Positions 1 to 8,002 of a DNA stretch of 9,620 nucleotides are shown piece after piece. The stretch's first letter is position 1, and each line of letters opens with the position of its first letter. The stretch spans positions 1 to 9,620 of the forward strand of contig PBNG01000072.1 of assembly GCA_002723015.1 (NCBI GenBank), given 5' to 3'. Position numbers and translations under genes: made by a program. The notes below the pieces were generated by a model. The model saw only the letters and a list, made by a program, of their open reading frames with translations, did no database searches and had not been told where the DNA came from. This DNA comes from Roseibacillus sp. GTDB lineage: Bacteria; Verrucomicrobiota; Verrucomicrobiae; Verrucomicrobiales; Akkermansiaceae.

Positions 1-887
1 ATAGAGACCGCTTCCCCCTGCTCCCCATCGCCACTCTTCGCCGCTCCGCCCCCGCTGCTTCCGAACCCACCCGCAATCACCGAAAGGAACTTCCGGTTCA
101 TGGCCCTGCACATGATGTAGCTTAGGATTGCTCCACTGGAACCGACTAATGCCCCCACGACGATCAGGAGATCATTCTTGAGCATAAACCCGGTGGCTGC
201 AGCCGCCCATCCTGAATAGCTGTTGAGCATGGAAACAACCACCGGCATGTCGGCTCCACCAATTGCCATCACCATGTGAATCCCGAAAATGAGGGCAATC
301 ACGGTCATGATCAGAAGTGGGCTTAACCCCCCGCCCTCGGCGGACTGCTCAACAAAGGAGATCCCCAATGCGACCGTCACAATCAGCAGCACCAGGTTGA
401 GCCAGTGCCTCGCGGGCAGCGTCAGGGGCTTGCCACCGATCCGGGCGCTGAGCTTGAGAAACGCTATCACGGAACCTGAGAACGTCACCGCGCCAATCAG
501 AACCCCCAGATAAATCTCGATATCGTGGATAGTTTTCTCGGCTCCTTCGTAATGCTGCCCATCCGGATCGAGATAGGTCGCGAAGCCAACCAATACAGCA
601 GCCAGTCCCACGAGGCTGTGAAGAATCGCGACCAGTTCTGGCATCTGGGTCATCTGGACCCGCCGGGCCAGGACAAAGCCCACCACGCCACCCAGCGAGA
701 GGGTCCCAACCAGAACGGCGTAGTTCCCCTTGATCCCAGCCACCGCAGCGATCAGCGCGATTCCCATACCCAGCATCCCGTAAAAATTTCCCCGGCGTGC
801 GGTCTCCTGATTACTCAGTCCCCCAAGGGCGAGGATAAAGAGAATAATCGCCCCGAGATAGGCAGCATCTGCAAGTTGGTCAGTCAT
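1..887 (-). CDS. pntB: NAD(P) transhydrogenase subunit beta, C-terminus cut by window edge
   Basis: Beta subunit of the inner-membrane proton-translocating transhydrogenase, which couples hydride transfer between NADH and NADP+ to proton movement. I translated the minus strand from the ATG at 887-885 ([17 protein letters not shown]) and obtained 295 open codons to the window edge. The visible part is the membrane domain, with about eight or nine hydrophobic segments over residues 5-260. It includes the conserved stretches [50 protein letters not shown] and [15 protein letters not shown], followed by [17 protein letters not shown] and a Gly/Ser-rich linker. E. coli PntB has 462 residues, so the missing part should be the NADP-binding domain III. 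The start lies 19 bases after the pntA stop, so the two genes are very probably co-transcribed. AGGAA directly abuts the ATG, too close for a standard Shine-Dalgarno site. Confidence 0.95.
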   Translation of the reverse strand, partial: MTDQLADAAYLGAIILFILALGGLSNQETARRGNFYGMLGMGIALIAAVAGIKGNYAVLVGTLSLGGVVGFVLARRVQMTQMPELVAILHSLVGLAAVLVGFATYLDPDGQHYEGAEKTIHDIEIYLGVLIGAVTFSGSVIAFLKLSARIGGKPLTLPARHWLNLVLLIVTVALGISFVEQSAEGGGLSPLLIMTVIALIFGIHMVMAIGGADMPVVVSMLNSYSGWAAAATGFMLKNDLLIVVGALVGSSGAILSYIMCRAMNRKFLSVIAGGFGSSGGGAAKSGDGEQGEAVS

Positions 888-906
888 TTCCTATTGAGGT
901 TACAGG

Positions 907-2460
907 CTAGTCCTTACGGAACATCTCCAGCATTCGCTGGGTTACTGCGAAGCCCCCCACGATGTTAATGGCGGTAATCAGGATCGCAACTGCGGCAAGC
1001 CATACAATTACGGGCGTCTCCTTTGAGATCTGCATGAGAGCCCCGATGATGATGATGCTGCTGATCGCATTCGTGACACTCATGAGCGGCGTATGCAACG
1101 CGGGACTGACATTCCAGATCACCATGTAGCCAACGAAGCAGGCGAGAACGAAGACCGTGAAGTGCTCCATGAACGACGACGGAGCGAAAGCACCCACCCC
1201 GGCGAGAGCGCCCCCAGCGAGCAGGAGAGGAACCAGGAATGCGAGGGCCGAACGCTTTTTCCCCGACTCCACGGGAGCAGGTGGAGGCGCCGCCTCGGGC
1301 TTCTTCTCCTGTTTCGGAGCCGCAGAGAGCTTGGGCGGGGGAGGCGGCCAGGTGATGTCGCCATCCTTGATCACAGTCGCGCCACGAATGACCTCATCCT
1401 CCATGTTCACGTTGACGGCACCATCCTTTTCCGGACTCAGATCTGTCAGGAGATGACGAAGATTTGTCCCATAGAGCTGGCTCGACTGAGCCGCCAGCCG
1501 GCTTGGAAGGTCAGTGTAGCCTACAAGGCTGACTCCGTGCTTCACGACTACTTTTCCCGCCTCAGAAAGCTCACAGTTCCCACCCTGCTCAGTAGCAAGG
1601 TCAACAATGACACTGCCCTCCCTCATGCCCTCCACCATGTCGGCAAGGATCAGCTTCGGGGCCGGCTTTCCCGGAATCAGTGCGGTGGTGATGATGATGT
1701 CCACCTCCTGAGCCTGCTCACGGAAAAGAGCCATCTCTGCCTCGATGAACGCTTCGCTCATCACCTTGGCGTAACCTCCTTCTCCAGACCCATCCTCGTC
1801 ATCCTCAAAATCAAGCATCAGGAATTCGGCATCCATGCTTTCGACCTGCTCTTTCACCTCGGGACGAGTATCAAAGGCACGGACGATCGCCCCCATGCTG
1901 CGAGCCGCACCAATGGCCGCCAGACCCGCAACCCCGGCCCCGATCACCAGCACTTTCGCTGGAGGCACCTTGCCTGCAGCGGTGATCTGGCCCGTGAAGA
2001 ATCGACCGAAATGCTGGGCCGCCTCAACCACTGCCCGATAACCCGCAATATTCGCCATGGAGCTCAGGGCATCTAGTTTCTGCGCCCGCGAAATTCTCGG
2101 AACACTATCCATCGCCAGAACGGTGGCCCCGGTCGCGGCGAGTTCCCCCATCAGCTCCTCGTTCTGCGCAGGCCAGATAAAGCTCACGAGAATTTTATCC
2201 GGATTGAGCATGCCAACTTCCACCGGCTCGGGCGCACGCACCTTGAAAATAATGTCTGAGGACGACCAGAGTTCCGCAGCCCCGTCAACAATCTCCACTC
2301 CGGCATCCCGGTAAGCCTCGTCTGTAAAACTCGCAGACTCTCCTGCTCCCTGTTCCACCGCCACGGAAAACCCAAGCTTCCGGAGGTGCTGGGCTACCTC
2401 CGGGGTTGTAGCTACGCGACATTCTCCCTCGTATATTTCGTTCGGAATCCCGATTTGCAT
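907..2460 (-). CDS. pntA: NAD(P) transhydrogenase subunit alpha (single-chain PntA)
   Basis: Alpha subunit of the membrane transhydrogenase; it binds NAD(H) and contributes membrane helices. The product from the ATG at 2460 has 517 residues, close to the 510 of E. coli PntA. It begins [20 protein letters not shown], the usual family start. Visible landmarks are [20 protein letters not shown] near 121-140, the NAD-binding glycine motif GAGVAG at 174-179 with [11 protein letters not shown] after it, [13 protein letters not shown] near 259-270 and the loop [14 protein letters not shown] near 331-344. A Pro/Ala/Lys-rich linker at 381-402 joins the NAD domain to four hydrophobic segments at about 404-424, 431-449, 458-477 and 483-506. 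Some bacteria split the subunit in two; here it is a single chain. The frame stays open for another 100 codons upstream to 2760, but that part looks nothing like the family, so I chose 2460. No Shine-Dalgarno sequence is visible before this ATG. Confidence 0.95.
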   Translation of the reverse strand: MQIGIPNEIYEGECRVATTPEVAQHLRKLGFSVAVEQGAGESASFTDEAYRDAGVEIVDGAAELWSSSDIIFKVRAPEPVEVGMLNPDKILVSFIWPAQNEELMGELAATGATVLAMDSVPRISRAQKLDALSSMANIAGYRAVVEAAQHFGRFFTGQITAAGKVPPAKVLVIGAGVAGLAAIGAARSMGAIVRAFDTRPEVKEQVESMDAEFLMLDFEDDEDGSGEGGYAKVMSEAFIEAEMALFREQAQEVDIIITTALIPGKPAPKLILADMVEGMREGSVIVDLATEQGGNCELSEAGKVVVKHGVSLVGYTDLPSRLAAQSSQLYGTNLRHLLTDLSPEKDGAVNVNMEDEVIRGATVIKDGDITWPPPPPKLSAAPKQEKKPEAAPPPAPVESGKKRSALAFLVPLLLAGGALAGVGAFAPSSFMEHFTVFVLACFVGYMVIWNVSPALHTPLMSVTNAISSIIIIGALMQISKETPVIVWLAAVAILITAINIVGGFAVTQRMLEMFRKD

Positions 2461-2800
2461 GATTACTAGTGTCGGCCAATAAGGTGCCGGGAGCGGGAGC
2501 ATAGGTAGACAACGATGCTTTTCAAGCGCCTTAGCAGTGCTGTTCCGATCCGTAGGGGCCGAGCGTAAGCCAACTCCCTGCTGTCCAGAACCTCTCGTCG
2601 GGGAAACCGGGCTTCCATTCTCGGGCCCTCTTATACACAAGTTATTCAGACTCCTTCTCAAGCAGAAACACTGAAACGGGGCTTGAATGGCCCGGAGAGG
2701 ATTATCGCATCTTTGCGTGTCCCTGAGGTTGGGGTTTGCATCCTGGCCCCCTCCAAGCAATAACTTTCCAGTTCCAATCTATGCTCCATAAAAAATTCAG
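2461..2800. other. Divergent intergenic region between pntA and the oxidoreductase gene
   Basis: This 340-base stretch separates pntA, transcribed leftward, from the oxidoreductase gene, transcribed rightward, and should hold the promoters of both. I see no convincing gene, tRNA, repeat or operator in it. The minus strand is open as an upstream extension of pntA, but the encoded residues look non-native. An A-rich run (CCATAAAAAATTCAG, 2786-2800) lies directly before the ATG at 2801 where a ribosome binding site would be expected, and no purine-rich Shine-Dalgarno sequence is present. Promoter-like hexamers exist on both strands, but none is good enough to annotate. Confidence 0.6.
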
Positions 2801-4128
2801 ATGAGTACTAAGCAAACAAGACGGAGTTTTCTCCAGAAATCAACTGCCGCCGGCGCTGCCGTCGGTTTCCCAACAGTCATTCCCTCCAGCGCACTGGGCA
2901 AGGATGGTAACACCGCGCCCAGCGAACGAGTTGTCATGGGTTTCATTGGCATCGGTAATCGCGGCCTCGGCGTGATGCAGGCGCATATCAACCACAAGGA
3001 CGTCCAAGGTGTTGCAGTCTCTGACTGTCACAAGAACCACACCGACCGCAACCGCCGGTGCGGATCTGAGGGAGGCAAGGAAGCTGTAGACAAGAAATAC
3101 GGCAATAAGGATTGCAAAGCCTACTTTGATTTCCGCGAGCTTTGCGCGCGGGACGACATTGACGCGGTTATGGTCGCCACTCCGGACCACTGGCACGGCA
3201 TCATTTGCATGGAGGCTCTCCGCAACGGGAAAGACGTCTACTGCGAGAAACCCGTCACCCACTTCCACGCAGAAGGAAAGGCCATCCACGAGATCGTCGC
3301 AAAACACAAGCGCATCTTCCAGGTTGGATCCCAGCAGCGTTCCGACTGGAACTTCCGTCAGGCGGTTGAAATCGTACGCAATGGCCTCATCGGCAAGGTT
3401 ACGAACGTCGAGGTTGGGCTTCCCGGAGGAAGAACCGGCCCTGACCGTGACCCCACTCTGAAAGATGCTCCCGAGGGATACGACATGTGGTGCGGACCCA
3501 GTCCCGTCCTGCCATTCATGGAGGCTCGCCATCACTGGTCCTGGCGTTGGCACTCCAACTACGGCCGTGGTCAGCTTATGGACTGGATCGGCCACCACAA
3601 TGACATTGCTCACTGGGGACTTGGCCTTGAGGCCACCGGCGGCGGCGGCGGCCCCATCAGTGTGGAAGCCAAAAACTGGGACTTCAGCAGGACCCCGGAC
3701 ATCTACGACACTGCCTGGCAGTATGACGTTATCTCCAAATATCCCGGTGACATCGAGGTCAAGATGTCATCCCGCGTAGGTGGCGGCTGCAAGTGGATCG
3801 GCACCGATGGATGGGTCTGGGTCAATCGTGGGCGCCTTGATGCTTCCAATAAGGAATGGATCAAGAAAGGATTCAATGCGGGAGACTGGAAAGGCTACAG
3901 GTCACCTGGCCACCAGCGCAACTTCATCGACTGCGTCAAGTCCCGGAAGGAACTGTCGCGCCAGCCGAAAATGCCCATCGCTCCATTACCCCTGGTCACA
4001 TCGCCTACGTCTCGCACGAGATCGGGCGTGCCATCAAGTGGGACCCAAAGAAAGAGGCCGTCATCGGTGACGATAAGGCTCACAAGATCCTCTACTCCCT
4101 TCCCTACCGCGGAGACTGGAAGATCTAG
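2801..4128 (+). CDS. Tat-exported Gfo/Idh/MocA family oxidoreductase, frame-disrupted
   Basis: Probable NAD(P)-dependent sugar or polyol oxidoreductase acting outside the cytoplasm; its substrate is unknown. The N-terminus has a twin-arginine signal (TRRSF at 6-10, then a hydrophobic stretch to about residue 32). A Rossmann glycine motif follows (GFIGIGNRG; G50, G52, G55), then ATPDHWH near 126-132, the family motif CEKPV with K140, and GHHNDIAHW at 254-262, which matches the catalytic His/Asp region. The frame breaks after codon 384 (GAA, 3950-3952). In the uninterrupted frame translation runs on to 4345 with a tail unlike the family. In the minus-one frame from 3952 it reads TVAPAENAHRSITPGHIAYV, then an IGRAIKWDPKKE segment and SLPYRGDWKI, ending at the TAG at 4126-4128. 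This is the normal family C-terminus, and the repaired product has about 442 residues. A sequencing error, a recent mutation or, less likely, recoding could explain the break. Confidence 0.88.
3947..3955 (+). other. Apparent one-base deletion (frameshift) in the oxidoreductase gene
   Basis: The bases AAGGAACTG read K-E-L in the starting frame. Inserting a single A to give AAGGAAACTG restores K-E-T-V-A-P-A-E-N-A-H-R-S, the expected family continuation. The local sequence is not a canonical X XXY YYZ slippery heptamer, so a lost base is the simpler explanation than programmed frameshifting. The exact position within the GGAAC stretch is uncertain by one or two bases. Confidence 0.85.
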
Positions 4129-4174
4129 GACCCGACCTCTTTTCAATGCGGGGCCCGCCTCGCTGAAAATCTCC

Positions 4175-4208
4175 GGGCCTGCCTGCTTCGTGCAGGCAGG
4201 CCCTTTTT
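4175..4208 (+). terminator. Strong Rho-independent terminator after the oxidoreductase gene
   Basis: A perfect 12-base-pair GC-rich stem is formed by GGGCCTGCCTGC (4175-4186) and GCAGGCAGGCCC (4192-4203) around the five-base loop TTCGT. TTTTT follows at 4204-4208. It lies 46 bases after the repaired stop codon at 4126-4128, as expected for a gene end, and it falls inside the spurious open-frame tail that runs to 4345. It should separate oxidoreductase transcription from the ThuA/sulfatase genes downstream. Confidence 0.9.
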
Positions 4209-4404
4209 CCATCGATGGGCAGCGCGCGGATACACGCGCATTTCCTCGGCTCTTTCCACCTGCTTCGCCGTGGGTTCAGGCTCGGATAAGTGAAAAAATA
4301 GCCAGCGATCTCCTCCTCGGACTTCTACAAACCCCTTCAGGTTAGCCATCCGATTGACTGATCTCCCCCCGCCTGCTGAACTTCATCAGATCACCAACAA
4401 TTTC
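4209..4404 (+). other. Intergenic region that probably carries the promoter of the ThuA-sulfatase cluster
   Basis: Because a strong terminator ends just upstream, the promoter of the downstream four-gene cluster would be expected here. A TTGACT hexamer at 4354-4359 resembles a -35 box, but nothing at the right distance resembles a good -10 box, so no promoter is called. A short inverted pair (GCGCG with CGCGC around 4217-4231) is too weak to interpret. No gene is visible once the read-through tail of the oxidoreductase frame is discounted. Confidence 0.4.
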
Positions 4405-5175
4405 ATGACTCGTGTTCTCATCCTTCTTGGCCTCCTCGGACTGACCATGGATATGGGCTTGGCCCGACCTATCGAGGTCATAGTGTATTCAAAGACTTCG
4501 TGGTATCGACATCCTGAAATTGCCCGCATCAACGGCTACCTCGCTACCCTGGGCGCAAAACACGACATCAACGTCAGCATCACCGAGAGCGCTGACGAAC
4601 TCAGCGCACGCAACCTGAAAAACTATGATCTCATTCTGTTCAACAACGCCACCAACCTCGGCGAGAGCCTGACCGTGGATCAGCGCAAGCCTGTCATCCA
4701 ATGGTTCAATAACGGTGGAGGAATCATGGTCATGCATGCCGGCATCGTCCAGAATGGAACGTGGCCGGAACTCATAGACATTGCGGGATGTGATTTCCAT
4801 GGGGACTCCGAATTCATGGAGGCACGCTTCCTCGTGGATCCAAAGGCCGAAGGCGACCCCATCGTAGCCGGAAAAAGTAAGGAGTTCAGATATACTGCCG
4901 ACTGGTTGAATTTCGACAAATCCGTGACGGGCCTTGCCGGCGTAGAGGTTCTTCTTCGGCTCGATGAAAAGAGTTATACTCCAGTTCGAGACCATCCCTC
5001 CTATAAGGAGATGAAACCAATGGGAGATGACCATCCTATCTGCTGGCGGCGCAGAATAGGCAAAGGGAGATATTTCTACACGGGGCTCGGGCATGATATA
5101 AAATCAATCGACACTCCCTTTGGTCGGGCCCATCTCCTTGCGGCAATCAGATGGACCGCTGACCGCGCCAAATAA
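4405..5175 (+). CDS. ThuA-like family protein, exported
   Basis: A 256-residue ThuA-like (trehalose utilisation family, glutamine amidotransferase-like fold) protein. The founding name comes from rhizobial trehalose metabolism; the reaction is unknown in most relatives, including this one. I chose the ATG at 4405 because it gives a short hydrophobic leader (TRVLILLGLLGLTMDMGLA, residues 2-20) followed by PIEVIVYSKTSWYRHPEI, the usual first strand. An in-frame TTG at 4354 would add 17 residues that look non-native. Conserved stretches are YDLILFNNATNLGE (about 74-87), GGGIMVMHAG (104-113), GCDFHGD (128-134), DDHPICW (218-224) and GKGRYFYTGLGHD (229-241), and length is normal. No Shine-Dalgarno sequence is visible. 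It is the first gene of the plus-strand cluster and is followed after 43 bases by sulfatase 1. ThuA-like genes often sit beside Gfo/Idh/MocA oxidoreductases in PVC genomes, which suggests related sugar metabolism. Confidence 0.88.
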   Translation: MTRVLILLGLLGLTMDMGLARPIEVIVYSKTSWYRHPEIARINGYLATLGAKHDINVSITESADELSARNLKNYDLILFNNATNLGESLTVDQRKPVIQWFNNGGGIMVMHAGIVQNGTWPELIDIAGCDFHGDSEFMEARFLVDPKAEGDPIVAGKSKEFRYTADWLNFDKSVTGLAGVEVLLRLDEKSYTPVRDHPSYKEMKPMGDDHPICWRRRIGKGRYFYTGLGHDIKSIDTPFGRAHLLAAIRWTADRAK

Positions 5176-5218
5176 ATCGGATCTTCTGAGGTAGCCGCTC
5201 CCTTACCCTGATCACTTT

Positions 5219-6610
5219 ATGAATGCCATCCTCTTATCCGTTTGTTTCCTGCTTCTAGGCAGCTCATTGCTTCACAGTGCCCCTCCACCCAACGTTGTCA
5301 TTTTCCTTGTGGATGACATGGGCTGGGGGGATCTGGGATGCTACGGCAACGACGTCATTCACTCCCCAAACCTCGACAGGTTTGCAACCGAGGGAATTCG
5401 CTTCACCCAGTGCTACTCAGCCTGCGGAGTCTGCTCTCCCTCCCGATCTTCCATTCTCACTGGACGTACTCCGTATCGGAACGGAGTCTGGCGATGGATT
5501 CCCGGAGGCCATTCCTGCCACCTTCGAGAGAGCGAGATTACCCTGCCGGAACTTCTCAGAGACAAGGGATACGACACCTGTCATGTTGGAAAATGGCACC
5601 TCAACGGACACTTCAACAGCGAGAAACAGCCGCAACCGGATGACCATGGGTATACCCATTGGATGGCAACCCAGAACAATGCAGCACCCAGTCATAAGAA
5701 TCCTCGTAACTTTGTTCTCAACGGAAAACCGATGGGCCTCCTCCAGGGCTATGCTGCTCCACTTGTAGCCAAGGAAGGGGTGCGCTGGCTCAAAGAGATT
5801 CGCAACAAGGAAAAGCCATTCCTGCTCTCCGTCTGGACTCACGAACCACACCTTCCCATCGAGTCAGCGGAGGAGTTCATGAAGCCCTATTCCAACATAA
5901 AGGATGAGGGTATCAGACAGCATCACGGCAACATCACGCAACTGGACCACGCCTTCGGAATGATAACCAAAGCTCTCGACGAACTCGGTCTGAGAGATAA
6001 CACCATCGTCTTCTTCACCTCGGACAATGGACCTGAGGGCCGGGGTAACAATGGTCGGACGCGGGGATCCACCGGGGGATTACGCGGTAGGAAGCGCGAC
6101 AGTCACGAGGGAGGAATCAGGGTCGTGGGCATGGTGCGATGGCCTGGCAGGATCATGCCCGGTTCGGTGAGTGACATCCCGGTTATCGGCTCGGATATAT
6201 TTTCCACGGTGCTCGATATCACCGGCATTCCCCTGCCTGATGATCGTACCATCGATGGTGTCAGCATAATACCTGCCTTTGATGACAATCCCGTCAAGCG
6301 CCCTGTTCCTCTCTTCTGGCGAACCCACATCGCCCCCGCCAACAGCCACGCAGCCCTCAGGGTCAAAGAGTGGAAGCTGATCTCCGACAAATCCTTCAGC
6401 AGGTTTCAACTCTATGACATTGAGAAAGATTGGAAGGAAGAGAATGACCTCGCCTCGAGGGAGATCGCAAAACTGGAGGAAATGAAGGTGATCTTCTTCA
6501 AGGTCCTGAAAGGAATTGAGGCGGAAGGTCCGAGCGAATGGTGGAAAAATGAGCCTCCACGCAGGAAGGCCCCCCGGAGCGGTCGGACTCCCCGGAAACC
6601 CGGCTCCTGA
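5219..6610 (+). CDS. Sulfatase 1, arylsulfatase-type (S1 family), exported
   Basis: A 463-residue type I sulfatase that hydrolyses sulfate esters, probably on a sulfated glycan in the periplasm or at the cell surface. A signal peptide covers about residues 1-20 (NAILLSVCFLLLGSSLLHS, then APPP). The mature protein opens with NVVIFLVDDMGWGDLG, which supplies metal-binding D32 and D33. The formylglycine motif is CSPSRSSILTGR, with C72 the residue to be oxidised and R76 next to it. Other active-site candidates are K125 and H127 (GKWH), H208/H211 (WTHEPH), D269/N270 (TSDNGPEG) and K292 in the GLRGRKRDSHEGGIR segment. The Cys form needs a formylglycine-generating enzyme or anaerobic maturase encoded elsewhere. 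The C-terminus is short and very basic (EPPRRKAPRSGRTPRKPGS). The ATG at 5219 lacks a Shine-Dalgarno site but follows CCCTGA at 5206-5211. The substrate cannot be assigned from sequence. Confidence 0.94.
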   Translation: MNAILLSVCFLLLGSSLLHSAPPPNVVIFLVDDMGWGDLGCYGNDVIHSPNLDRFATEGIRFTQCYSACGVCSPSRSSILTGRTPYRNGVWRWIPGGHSCHLRESEITLPELLRDKGYDTCHVGKWHLNGHFNSEKQPQPDDHGYTHWMATQNNAAPSHKNPRNFVLNGKPMGLLQGYAAPLVAKEGVRWLKEIRNKEKPFLLSVWTHEPHLPIESAEEFMKPYSNIKDEGIRQHHGNITQLDHAFGMITKALDELGLRDNTIVFFTSDNGPEGRGNNGRTRGSTGGLRGRKRDSHEGGIRVVGMVRWPGRIMPGSVSDIPVIGSDIFSTVLDITGIPLPDDRTIDGVSIIPAFDDNPVKRPVPLFWRTHIAPANSHAALRVKEWKLISDKSFSRFQLYDIEKDWKEENDLASREIAKLEEMKVIFFKVLKGIEAEGPSEWWKNEPPRRKAPRSGRTPRKPGS

Positions 6611-6684
6611 TCCTGATCTAACTTTCCTTCGCCTGCTGCCAGTTCAAATCATACCCCGCACAAGCACCGCCCTGACCCCTGACT

Positions 6685-7980
6685 ATGAAAACGCGATTCT
6701 ACCCTCTCATCATTGCATTATCTTTCTGCCCGATCGCACTCGCGGACTGGCCTCAGTTCCAAGGTCCCAGTCGTAATGGAACCTCTATAGAATCGGGCTT
6801 GCTTCGCACCTTCCCAAAGGAGGGCCCCCGGATCCTCTGGGAGAAAAATCTCGAGCAGGGCTTTGGGGGATGTGCCGTTGACGGAAAGGAGGTCTTTTTG
6901 GTGGACCGGGTGGCGGGGGAAAAGGACATGCTGATCTGCCTCGATACTGATAGCGGCGAGGAGAAATGGCGCTATCAGAGCCCCTCCGAGGGCGAGCCCT
7001 CATTCCCGGGATCCCGAAGTGTCCCCACCGTCAGGACAGATGCCGTGTATTTCATCGGTTCATTCGGGCGGGTCCACTGCGTGGATCGCACCACCCGAAA
7101 GGTCCGCTGGCAGATAAAGATGTCCGATCGTTACCCTGATGCGGAAACTCCACGGTGGGGATACGCACAGTGCGCTCTCGTCGTTGGTGATATTATCGTA
7201 GTGACTCCTTTCGGCTCAGAGACGGGAGTTGCCGCTTGGAACCGAAACACCGGAGAAGAGCTCTGGACGAGCAGAGCCATCGGGGATTCGCACTCCTCTC
7301 CTACCCTGCTTGAGATTGGCGGAGAGCAGCATATTGCGTTGACCTCCGTAATCAGGCAGGGAGGGAAGAAGGGGCTCGTGACCAGCTATAGTCCAGCGGA
7401 TGGAAGGATTCTCTGGCAGACCAGCCTTTACTATAACAAGATTCCAATTCCTCCGGTAACGAAGGTCAGCGAATCTCTTCTCTTCCTGACCGGGGGCTAT
7501 GACTGCGGATCCAAGATGCTCTCCATTAAGAAGCAGGGAGGTCGCTACGAACTCAGTGAGAAATGGTCGATTGAGAAAGGATCCCAGATCCATCCGCCTT
7601 TCATTATCAACAACCATCTCTACTTCCTCGCCAACGAGAATTCCAACCATCGGGTGAGCGCCAAGCGGAAAACAGGAGGCCTGAGCTGCTGGACCCTTGA
7701 TGGAGAGGAGGTGTGGCGCACCGGAAATGAACCCTTCATGGGAAGAGGCGGCAGTCTTTATGCTGATGGCATGATGATCATTCAGGACGGGGAAAATGGA
7801 ACCCTCCGGCTTGGTGAAGTCAGCCCGGAAGGCTTCCGCATTCTTGCATCTGCAAATGTGTTCGGAAGTGACCCCGACAAGAAGTTTGACCTTAAATTCT
7901 GGAGTCCGATGGCCCTCAGTGAGGGACGACTTTTCATGCGGGGTCAGAATCGCTTGCTCTGCGTCGACTTGAAGAAATAA
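6685..7980 (+). CDS. PQQ-like / BamB-like beta-propeller repeat protein, exported
   Basis: A 431-residue protein with a signal peptide (KTRFYPLIIALSFCPIALA, cleavage likely after A20). The mature N-terminus is DWPQFQGPSRNGTS, the hallmark opening of a propeller family abundant in Planctomycetota and Verrucomicrobiota. Several blades end in a recognisable xxDxxTGxxxW-type motif: CLDTDSGEEKW (85-95), CVDRTTRKVRW (132-142), WNRNTGEELW (185-194), YSPADGRILW (235-244) and CWTLDGEEVW (345-354), with a closing LLCVDLKK at the C-terminus. These resemble PQQ-binding-like repeats, but I see no residues that prove cofactor binding or enzymatic activity, so it may be a scaffold, a binding protein or an enzyme of unknown type. 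It lies between the two sulfatase genes, 74 bases after the first and 22 before the second, and is probably co-transcribed with them. No Shine-Dalgarno site precedes the ATG. Confidence 0.85.
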   Translation: MKTRFYPLIIALSFCPIALADWPQFQGPSRNGTSIESGLLRTFPKEGPRILWEKNLEQGFGGCAVDGKEVFLVDRVAGEKDMLICLDTDSGEEKWRYQSPSEGEPSFPGSRSVPTVRTDAVYFIGSFGRVHCVDRTTRKVRWQIKMSDRYPDAETPRWGYAQCALVVGDIIVVTPFGSETGVAAWNRNTGEELWTSRAIGDSHSSPTLLEIGGEQHIALTSVIRQGGKKGLVTSYSPADGRILWQTSLYYNKIPIPPVTKVSESLLFLTGGYDCGSKMLSIKKQGGRYELSEKWSIEKGSQIHPPFIINNHLYFLANENSNHRVSAKRKTGGLSCWTLDGEEVWRTGNEPFMGRGGSLYADGMMIIQDGENGTLRLGEVSPEGFRILASANVFGSDPDKKFDLKFWSPMALSEGRLFMRGQNRLLCVDLKK

Positions 7981-8002
7981 TCCCCTCCTTCCCTGACATA
8001 TC

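Noticed and set aside
525..968. 147-codon plus-strand open frame opposite pntB and the end of pntA
   Set aside because: It is antisense to strongly conserved transhydrogenase genes and looks like low-complexity shadow coding.
1093..2076. 327-codon plus-strand open frame opposite pntA
   Set aside because: It lies antisense inside a well-supported pntA, and its translation is His/Arg-rich with no recognisable domain. It is a shadow of the real gene.
2630..2661. Possible minus-strand promoter for pntA: TTGAGA (2661-2656) and TATAAG (2635-2630)
   Set aside because: Each hexamer is individually good, but the spacer is 20 bases, longer than usual, and the sigma factor preferences of this organism are unknown.
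2840..3613. 257-codon minus-strand open frame opposite the oxidoreductase gene
   Set aside because: It is fully antisense to a well-supported gene and shows no family features of its own.
3638..3652. Five GGC units in tandem in the oxidoreductase gene
   Set aside because: They simply encode a glycine run in a loop after the GHHNDIAHW motif and need no separate explanation.
3953..4345. C-terminal part of a 514-residue open frame starting at 2801
   Set aside because: The reading is unlike the Gfo/Idh/MocA family, runs through a strong terminator, and competes with a clear family match in the minus-one frame ending at 4128.
4354..4382. TTGACT as a -35 box for the ThuA-sulfatase cluster
   Set aside because: The sequence 17 bases downstream (TGAACT) is a poor -10 match, so there is no usable pair.
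4354..4404. TTG start giving a ThuA-like protein 17 residues longer
   Set aside because: The extra residues would precede the hydrophobic leader and spoil a normal signal peptide; the ATG at 4405 fits better.
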